Under the pieces are notes generated by a model. The model searched no databases, had not been told where the DNA came from, and worked only from the letters and a program-made list of their open reading frames with translations. From assembly GCF_030463535.1 (NCBI RefSeq), contig NC_132893.1, positions 18,584,027 to 18,648,026 of the forward strand: a stretch of 64,000 nt of DNA. Reading direction: 5' to 3'. Origin of the DNA: Salminus brasiliensis (Eukaryota; Chordata; Actinopteri; Characiformes; Bryconidae). Position 1 is the stretch's first letter; each line of letters opens with the position of its first letter. Made by a program: the position numbers and the translations under genes. Shown here in pieces: positions 13,170 to 23,700 of the stretch.

Positions 13170-13850
13170 AACCTTTGTAAAGATTTTGACATTTTTCATG
13201 AAGTAGACCAAATACTCAAACACCTTTAACCAAATCCTCCCTAGAGCAAAGCTTTTTATTTTTTCTAATTAAGTGCATCTGGCTCCTTAGGGGGCCCCTA
13301 GTGTAAAGGTACAAAGTATGTCTTATGAATATCTTCCCAGATGTCTGCTGTATTTCACCATTATTGCTCTCCTCTAGATGTGGAATGGGCTAAAAGTGGG
13401 TCAGATTTACGTCACTGACCAACGTGCCCTGCTGCCCTCATGGCTGGTGCCCGGCGCTTTTTCCGCATTCACCATGTAATTAAGCGGATTAGTGCTGAGG
13501 GACGGATAGTAGGTGCCGCCCCATAGCCGTGGAGATCCATCGAGAAGTGTAGCAGCCATGGGGCAGACTCTCCACACGTTGCGGCTCAGGCCTTGTATTT
13601 ACATATCAGAACCTCTGTAAACCTTGTTACAACTGTAATTTAAAGTAAAAAGCTAGAAAACACAATTTCTTTGGGTAATATAAGCAAAATTTGTTGGCCA
13701 GGGATGGAGGGCTGTCAGTTATGCACATTTCATATAACACCCAAGTTTAGTATTATACAGAAATTCAATATATCAGAATGCGTTCCCAGGGACCTTTAAG
13801 GACGTATCATAATGTAATGAGTGATCCACAGCTATATTGTTGGAGTGCAC
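13170..13850. other. Gap between convergent rfc3 and kl
   Basis: Between the two 3' ends there is no open reading frame I would defend. The one notable part is a GC-richer block at about 13370-13610 (see findings). The rest is ordinary AT-rich sequence. Confidence 0.5.
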
Positions 13851-13856
13851 ACCATC

Positions 13857-13862
13857 TTTATT
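13857..13862 (-). terminator. Candidate kl polyadenylation signal
   Basis: TTTATT on the + strand is AATAAA on the minus strand, about 880 nt after the kl stop codon in AT-rich DNA. It would give a kl 3' UTR of roughly 0.9 kb and leave about 0.7 kb to the rfc3 poly(A) site. Other weak hexamers exist, so this is only a candidate. Confidence 0.35.
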
Positions 13863-14739
13863 ATTTTTTTTTATTATTTTTTTCATACAGTGAGTAAAAC
13901 AGCATTATGTAGCACCAAACTAAACAAAATGTAATGGAATGAACAGACTTAGAAATACAAGTACAATACAGAGTTGAAAATGAATAAGTGCTACAGTTTC
14001 TATATAAAATATATATGGGGACAGTTTATGTATTAAGTATATAACATACATTAAGTGCAATATAAATGCAGTCAATTCACAGTCTGGTAGATATTTTCAA
14101 ATGAACTGTACTTTCTGGATGGATGCAAGCTTGCATACATCTCTAGCATCAAGTTTAAAACTCTAGACCCCTGTTAACTCCTGGGCACTTCATGTGTGTG
14201 ACTTCAGGTATAAATGGGATCTGTGCATGTTTTAACACAGCCAACTCACTGGTATTTTGCTTAGTAATGAGGGCAGTAGTCTTGGGTAAATTGTTTATTG
14301 TTTACGTGGATCCCCATTATCTTGTTAGCAGCTATTCTTCCTGCTGAAAAATATTTAATATTAAGGTACAGTATTTACATTCACTAATAGTGGTCACCAC
14401 TATGAAAATGAAATATGTCATCAGTATTTTCCACAAAATATACAAAGAATATATTGTACAATATTTTCAATATACTACTTTTTTGTAAGAGCGAAATACT
14501 ACATCTCACTTCTAAGTACTCTACCGAATCTCACAAGTACAAGACTCTAATAGAAACTACACATGATGACAGATGATTATCAATGAGAGCTTAATTGCAA
14601 CACCACAAGTTAGAGTTACCTATCTTGACACAGGGTGGGACTTAATTCAGTGCATTTTTCATTACAATAGAAATAAGCTTCTCTTGTTGCTCCTTACTTT
14701 CAGCTAGCCCAAATGACAGTGTCACAGTACACCTATACC

Positions 14740-17700
14740 TTATTTATGCCTCTTAGCTCCATAGTAAATAACAAGGCCAAGAGTAATGAGCACAGAAGAG
14801 ACCACCAAAGAGATAAAGCCCACAACAGGCTGCTTCGAGAGGACCTGACACAGCAGACAGCGGGCAGATTTCTGGAAACACTGCTGTGGAGGGCTGTTTT
14901 GGGCAGGGAACCCATTATGGTCAATGATGTTTCTGTAGTGGGTCAGAGAGTCTTTCACTATGACCTCGTCCTGCACATTGCCGTACATGCCGAAGCCAGG
15001 ATCATGCTGGTCGTTGAATGCGTAGGCAAAGTAACCCTGCAGATTGACCCCATCCAGCGTGTATGCTACAAAAACAAAGCAGAAAAGAAGATAAATGACA
15101 AATAAGCATGATAAGACTAGAACTTGCCAAACAGTAGTAAGCAAATACGTTCTCAAAATAAGTTTAGAGAATTGTGAAACATACACTTGTGTGTGACTTG
15201 ACATCGCCGCTTATTGGCTCCCTGAAGGTCAGTGAACTGAGCTGAACTTAAACTGCATGAACCATGCAGTTTAATAATTAAGTAGGCTTGGTGGTGTTTG
15301 TGGTGTGTTGTGAGCTTAGTGCTGTCTACTAGCAAGGACTTAGTCATCATATTTCAAACCAGAGCACATTTATACTGAAGTAAAAGCATCCATTAGTTAC
15401 ACTAAATACATAAAACTAGAGAGTAATCCAGAGCATGAATGGCCTTACCTTTAAGGGCCTCGTTGATGTAGTTATATAGATAATAAACCCGGAGACTGTC
15501 TTTGAATCTGGCTATGTCTTCTTGAACACCGTTGGCCATGACATAGATGGGCACGCCTTTATAATGCAAATTGACCCAGTTGAGGGCTTTGCGCAGACCC
15601 CAGGGAACTACGGGAGAGTTGCGCCGCGGGGACATTATCCAGGTAACGTCAGAAATCATCTGCACCTCTAACTTGTCCTTGTATAAGTACTTATCCTCAA
15701 CTCCATCGTACACCATAGATGTTGTGAAGTGACTGATGGCAAAGAAGTCATAGGTGCCTTTGACCAGCTGTCGATCCTCCTCGCTAAAGGTGGGCAGGTG
15801 GTAGTTAAAGAGGTCAATGGGGTTTCTCTGCTGGAGCCAGCTGCGCATCAATGCTGGGTAGTCGCCACTGCCGAAGATAGGCTCCGCGAACCAACCCACA
15901 CGGAGGTCCAGCACTCTTTTGGCAGGGGCTACATCCTCTCGGTTGAAGGAGAACGCAGGTTCGACCCAGTCCATATGCAACACCAAAGAAGCCTTACCTC
16001 CCTGAGACTGGCGAAACTCGTTGTCATACACACGCCATGCTAGGGCATGGGCACGCAGCAACTGGTGTCCAACCGCATAGCAGAGCCCTTCTTCGTTGGG
16101 CTCGTTCAGCGTGATCCACAGCTTGACATGGGCCCCAAGCCTCTGGAAGCACAGCCTTGCATAATCTGCAAAGGCTTGCACCGTCTCTTCACTTTGCCAG
16201 CCCCCATTAGCCTCCAGTGGAGCTGGCAGACTGGAGAGCTTACCCGTGTGGTGCCAAAGAGTCACCACCGGGGTGATGTTGGCCCTCTGAAGCTCGCTAA
16301 CAAAGCAGTGGTAATATTTTAGCAGTGTGTTGTTGGCTTCTGCTATTTGACCTGTAGGGACGACTGAGGACCAGTTGAGGGAGAAATGGAAGTGGGACAC
16401 ATGCATTGCCTGAATTTCTGAGACCTGCTGCCGAATGGCAGCGTAGTCAGCACAATGGCGCACTCTCCGCACTGGAACTTGCACGGCCTCTAGCCTCTTC
16501 AGCTTTCCGTTATCGGAGATGTTCCAGATATACACACTTGGGTCAACAAACTGCGAAGGCGTAGTCTCCACCTTAACATAGACATAGAAATTATTAGACA
16601 AAACCAGAGCATCTTGATCCTGTTCTTAAGAACCCACTGCACGGCATCTCCATGCCTTAGTACACTTGCTCCAGCTCATCAACTGATAATCAAGCTTTTC
16701 ATGAGGTGGAGCAGGTGTGGTTGGGTAGGGAGGAGTTCAAACTGTTTAGAACACGATTGAGAAACACTGGAATTGACAATAAATAAATAAATAACTTTAA
16801 TCACATGTTGATTTGTACTAAAGATCAAGAGTTCAGTTCATTACACTTGACCTTACACACAACCTGTGTAAAACATTAACAAACACAACTGAAATTGATT
16901 TGTTTATCCCCAAGAGTTACTAATAATCATAAACCAATACTGATACTGATATTTTGACCACAGCCCTACAAGTAAGCGTGTCGATATATACTCTTAGGTG
17001 TCTTCCTTCACTATTCTCCTTCTTTTACTGTCCCTCAGTTTGTGAAGACGGCATATTCCGCCATATTCCTTCCATATCTTAATGATGAATTGATGAGGGA
17101 ATGATGAGTGACTTGGATTTTGTTTTGTACCCATGCCCGGACACCCTTCAGTAAGATTAGACAAGATCTTGCCATGGCATGGACTGTTCTTTTGTGCTCA
17201 TGGTGTATTTGTAGCCAGGAATATGTTCCAGACAGGTGTCTATATACTATCACTTGAGACATATTCACTGCACTCAGGTGATCTACATTTTACTTACTGT
17301 GAGACTACTAGCGTCAATTGCCCTCTACCTCAGTTGAATTACTTCAGTCACTGTAAAAGGAGGTTAATATGTATTATTTACATCACTGACCATGTTTGTC
17401 CTCATCTGATTAAAACGGTAAAAAAACAAGGTCATAAAGGGGAACCCAAACTCAATGAGTGATTATGTAATGTTCACCTGTGACCTTGTTCACTAAAATA
17501 TATTATGAGAAAAAAACTATATATATATATATATATATGCAATTGCAATATGTTTTGATGAACTGGCAGTTAATCTAGGACACAGGTGAATATTACTGAA
17601 TGTGGGTTCCCCTTTATGACCTTTGAGTTTTAATCAGATGAAGACAAACACAGACAGTGATGTCAGTTTCATTGGCAAACAACATGCTAAGACGGTTTGT

Positions 17701-20700
17701 AATATAGGTGAAGTCACTTTTGTAATAGCAGAGTGTTAATGAGGAAAATTTCAAATCCAGCCAGTCTCACTGAACAACTACCAACTTTACTACTTTCAAT
17801 AGAAGTCAGTGTAGAAAATGTATTCTTAGTCGTTTTTCTTCAACAATAAACAAAGTACAAGGTCTTTGTGTGACAGTAATGATGTTTTTCTGTTTGTTGT
17901 GTTTGTAATCTGTATTGTACAACATTCATTTTTCAAGGCTACAACTTTGCTTAAAGTAGTTTCATTAAAATAAGTATTTTCCGATTACTTAGCTTTTGCC
18001 AGTAACATAGCTTGGCTGCTTTAAACAACAGAATAGCATTGCAATTAAGTGTGTCTGCATTAATTTGGTTTGTAAACTAATGAATCTAGCATCTCTACCT
18101 AATGCTAAAAACTACTATTCTGCATTAATAATAGCTACAATAGTCAAGTCTATTTCACCCAGGCAGCTCAAAGATCAAAGTATACGGAAATCATGGTTAA
18201 TGTGTATATTAAGCAAAACATTTTGGCCTAAAGTTAAATATTTACCAAACTGCATCACAAGATGGCGAATGTTAATTAATTAGAAAAGGAGATCATGCTG
18301 ACAAGCAATAACTACACTTTTATTTACAGAAAAAAGTACTAATATCTGTGACAGTATCTGTACCTGTATGGAGTTTGCTGCTACACCCCAGGCAAAGTCA
18401 CAGGGAAAGACTCCAACAGCAGGCCGGTTCTCCGGAAGCTCGGGGAAGCCATTCTTCTCGATCAGTTTACTGTAGAACAAGGCCGACGTCTTCGGCTCTC
18501 TTGTCAGGTGCTCTGAATTGAAGTCTACATAGAAAAGGCCACGACGTATCCCATATTCGCGATACCATTCAAAGCCATCCAGCAATGACCATGCAGTATA
18601 CCCAATCACGTTCACTTTGTCAAAACGAATAGCTGGGAAAAAAAGAAAGTACATTTCAATAGATAACGAAGAACAAAGTGCATTAAAACAATCAGGGTTA
18701 ATGACATGACGAGCATTTCTGTGTGTTACACTCAAAACCTTTCCATAAAACAAATAAACAAACACATGACATAAACCGATCAGCCATAACATTAAAACAT
18801 TATCATGTAGGTTCCAAAACAGCTCTGACCCATTGGGGTGTGTACTCCACAGGACAGAGCTAGCATAAACTTTTTCAGTAATTGGTGCTACAGTAGCTTT
18901 TCTGTGGGACTGGCCACGCAAGCTGGCCTTTGCCTCACAGGTGCCTTAGTATCAGTTCACCGGCTTCCCTTCCTTGGACCACTTTTGGGAAGACTTCTGC
19001 CTTTTCACAATTAGCTTCTTGTCAAAATTGCCCAGACACTTGCCTATTTTTCCTGCTTCCAACACATTCACTTCAAGAACTGACTGTTCACTTGCTGCCT
19101 AAAATGTATGTACCACCCCTTGACCATGTAAGTGCCCATGTAAAGATATATGCACAATATGCACAAAAGTATTGGGTCACCTGCTCTTTTATTTATTATT
19201 TTAATCAAATTAAGAGTATTAAAGAGTTTATGATGCTTTTATTGGACTGTCTCCACTGTCCAGGCTTTTTACTAGATTGTGGAGCATTGCAGTGAGGATC
19301 CGATTGCATTCAGGCACAAGAGCTGGTGGATGGAACACCATCATTCCAGAGGACATGCTTCCAGTGCTCCACAGCTCAATGCTGGGGGGCTTTATGTACA
19401 AACATTTGGACATATAATATGTGTAATAAATGTTATTCACTTCATGTCAAGGGTTTTATTGTTATGGCTGATCTGTGTATTTCACAGTGGTCTTCTACAG
19501 CACCTTCTTTATATAAATATAATTTTAGTTTAGCAAAAATGTGACCTGTTAATGATTCTGCTTAAAAATGTATATCAAGCAATATATCAAATTGTTTGTT
19601 ACAGTTATAAATATTCTCATTTCACAATAAAGAAACATTACACATTTTTAAAATAACCATTCTTCAGAGACTTCGACCCTCCAGGAACAGGACACTCCAG
19701 TTCTCTCCTGTGTTCCGAAAATATATTTTTTTTCATTCTCATTACTTTAATAAAGCACCCTGCACCCCAATTCCACCACACTTACCCTTCAAAGTCTCCA
19801 TTATAAAGCGCTTTAGGTAGTACATGTGCTTGGCGTCTTTCGTCTTGGTGTTGCCACTGACAAACCAGCCACTCTCAACCACAAAGATGGGCGGGTTGTT
19901 GTACTCGGCGTGGACCCAGTAGAGCAGCATGCGCAGGTCCAGGTCCTCCGTTTGACCAAAGCGCAGGCTGTCATTGATTAGCTGAAAGCTGAGAGCCGGT
20001 CCATGAGACAAAGCAAAGAAGTCTGCCGTACCGCTGACATATAGCCTCTCCTCTTCAGTGAATGATGGCAGCCTGAAGGGGTGGGTTATAAGAATTTTGG
20101 AGCATCTTTTCCAATTTTGAATTTTCTTAGCCCTTTAAGTTTGATAAATACCACAATAATGTAGGATCCATAATCATGTATTATTTCCATACCAGTGTTA
20201 CTTTCATAATAGTTTATATTTCATCCCTACCTGTGTGTCAGGTTACGCTTCATGCAGGGTGGATAGTTGCCGTCCACAAAGATTGGCCGGGCAAACCATC
20301 CCAGCACAAAGTCCAGTGAGCACTGGCAGGCCCGGTGGCTTTCCAGCCTGGTGCTGCTGGGTTTGATCCAGTGTGAAGCCAAAGCTATGGACACTCTCCC
20401 ACCCTGCTGGGTACGGTAGCGCTCATTATACAGATGCCACACTGCAGCATGAGCCTGAAACAAGAGGATGAGAGACTTATTAGGTTTCAGCACAAAAGTC
20501 ACTGTACAGGCCGAACATTACAGTGGTGTGGACAGAGATGGTCAAAAGTAACACTGAGATAAATAACTGATCAGCACATTGATTTATCAGTCTACTCAGG
20601 CTTTAGCAGAGCTCAGTAACACTGAGATAAATAACTGATCAGCACAGTGATTTATGAGTCTACTCAGGCTTTAGTAGAGCTCAGTAACACTGAGATAAAT

Positions 20701-23700
20701 AACTGATCAGCACAGTGATTTATGAGTCTACTCAGGCTTTAGCAGAGCTCAGTAACACTGAGATAAATAACTGATCAGCACAGTGATTTATCAGTCTACT
20801 CAGGCTTTAACAGAGCTCAGTAACACTGAGATAAATAACTGATCAGCACAGTGATTTATCAGTGTACTCAGGCTTTAGTAGAGCTCAGTAATACTGAGAT
20901 AAATAACTGATCAGCACAGTGATTTATCAGTGTACTCATGCTTTAGTAGAACTCAGTAATACTGAGATAAATAACTGATCAGCACAGTGATTTATCAGTC
21001 TACTCAGGCTTTAGTAGAGCTCAGTAATACTGAGATAAATAACTGATCAGCACAGTGATTTATCAGTCTACTCAGGCTTTAGTAGAGCTCAGTAATACTG
21101 AGATAAATAACTGATCAGCACAGTGATTTATCAGTCTACTCAGGCTTTAGTAGAGCTCAGTAACACTGAGATAAATAACTGATCAGCACAGTGATTTATC
21201 AGTGTACTCAGGCTTTAGTAGAGCTCAGTAACACTGTGATAAATAACTGATCAGCACAGTGATTTATCAGTCTACTCAGGCTTTAGTAGAGCTCAGTAAC
21301 ACTGAGATAAATAACTGATCAGCACAGTGATTTATCAGTGTACTCAGGCTTTAGTAGAGCTCAGTAACACTGAGATAAATAACTGATCAGCACAGTGATT
21401 TATCAGTCTACTCAGGCTTTAGTAGAGCTCAGTAACACTGTGATAAATAACTGATCAGCACAGTGATTTATCAGTCTACTCAGGCTTTAGTAGAGCTCAG
21501 TAATACTGAGATAAATAACTGATCAGCACAGTGATTTATCAGTGTACTCAGGCTTTAGTAGAGCTCAGTAATACTGAGATAAATAACTGATCAGCACAGT
21601 GATTTATCAGTCTACTCATGCTTTAGTAGAGCTCAGTAACACTGAGATAAATAACTGATCAGCACAGTGATTTATCAGTGTACTCAGGCTTTAGTAGAGC
21701 TCAGTAATACTGAGATAAATAACTGATCAGCACAGTGATTTATCAGTCTACTCAGGCTTTAGTAGAGCTCAGTAATACTGAGATAAATAACTGATCAGCA
21801 CAGTGATTTATCAGTCTACTCAGGCTTTAGTAGAGCTCAGTAACACTGAGATAAATAACTGATCAGCACAGTGATTTATCAGTGTACTCAGGCTTTAGTA
21901 GAGCTCAGTAACACTGTGATAAATAACTGATCAGCACAGTGATTTATCAGTCTACTCAGGCTTTAGTAGAGCTCAGTAACACTGAGATAAATAACTGATC
22001 AGCACAGTGATTTATCAGTGTACTCAGGCTTTAGTAGAGCTCAGTAATACTGAGATAAATAACTGATCAGCACAGTGATTTATCAGTCTACTCAGGCTTT
22101 AGTAGAGCTCAGTAACACTGAGATAAATAACTGATCAGCACAGTGATTTATCAGTGTACTCATGCTTTAGTAGAACTCAGTAATACTGAGATAAATAACT
22201 GATCAGCACAGTGATTTATCAGTCTACTCAGGCTTTAGTAGAGCTCAGTAATACTGAGATAAATAACTGATCAGCACAGTGATTTATCAGTCTACTCAGG
22301 CATTAGTAGAGCTCAGTAACACTGAGATAAATAACTGATCAGCACAGTGATTTATCAGTCTACTCATGCTTCAGTAGAGCTCGGTAACACTGAGATAAAT
22401 AACTGATCAGCACAGTGATTTATCAGTCTACTCAGGCTTTAGTAGAGCTCAGTAACACTGATATAAATAACTGATCAGCACAGTGATTTATCAGTCTACT
22501 CAGGCTTTAGCAGAGCTCAGTAACACTGAGATAAATAACTGATCAGCACAGTGATTTATCAGTCTACTCAGGCTTTAGTAGAGCTCAGTAACACTGAGAT
22601 AAATAACTGATCAGCACAGTGATTTATGAGTCTACTCAGGCTTTAGCAGAGCTCAGTAACACTGAGATAAATAACTGATCAGCACAGTGATTTATCAGTC
22701 TACTCAGGCTTTAGCAGAGCTCAGTAACACTGAGATAAATAACTGATCAGCACAGTGATTTATCAGTCTACTCAGGCTTTAACAGAGCTCAGTAACACTG
22801 AGATAAATAACTGATCAGCACAGTGATTTATCAGTGTACTCAGGCTTTAGTAGAACTCAGTAATACTGAGATAAATAACTGATCAGCACAGTGATTTATC
22901 AGTCTACTCAGGCTTTAGTAGAGCTCAGTAATACTGAGATAAATAACTGATCAGCACAGTGATTTATCAGTCTACTCAGGCTTTAGTAGAGCTCAGTAAC
23001 ACTGTGATAAATAACTGATCAGCACAGTGATTTATCAGTCTACTCAGGCTTTAGTAGAGCTCAGTAATACTGAGATAAATAACTGATCAGCACAGTGATT
23101 TATCAGTTTACTCAGGCTTTAGTAGAGCTCAGTAACACTGAGATAAATAACTGATCAGCACAGTGATTTATCAGTCTACTCAGGCTTTAACAGAGCTCAG
23201 TAACACTGAGATAAATAACTGATCAGCACAGTGATTTATCAGTGTACTCAGGCTTTAGTAGAACTCAGTAATACTGAGATAAATAACTGATCAGCACAGT
23301 GATTTATCAGTCTACTCAGGCTTTAGTAGAGCTCAGTAATACTGAGATAAATAACTGATCAGCACAGTGATTTATCAGTCTACTCAGGCTTTAGTAGAGC
23401 TCAGTAACACTGTGATAAATAACTGATCAGCACAGTGATTTATCAGTCTACTCAGGCTTTAGTAGAGCTCAGTAATACTGAGATAAATAACTGATCAGCA
23501 CAGTGATTTATCAGTTTACTCAGGCTTTAGTAGAGCTCAGTAACACTGTGATAAATAACTGATCAGCACAGTGATTTATCAGTGTACTCATGCTTCAGTA
23601 GAGCTCAGTAACACTGAGATAAATAACTGATCAGCACAGTGATTTATCAGTCTACTCAGGCTTTAGTAGAGCTCAGTAACACTGAGATAAATAACTGATC

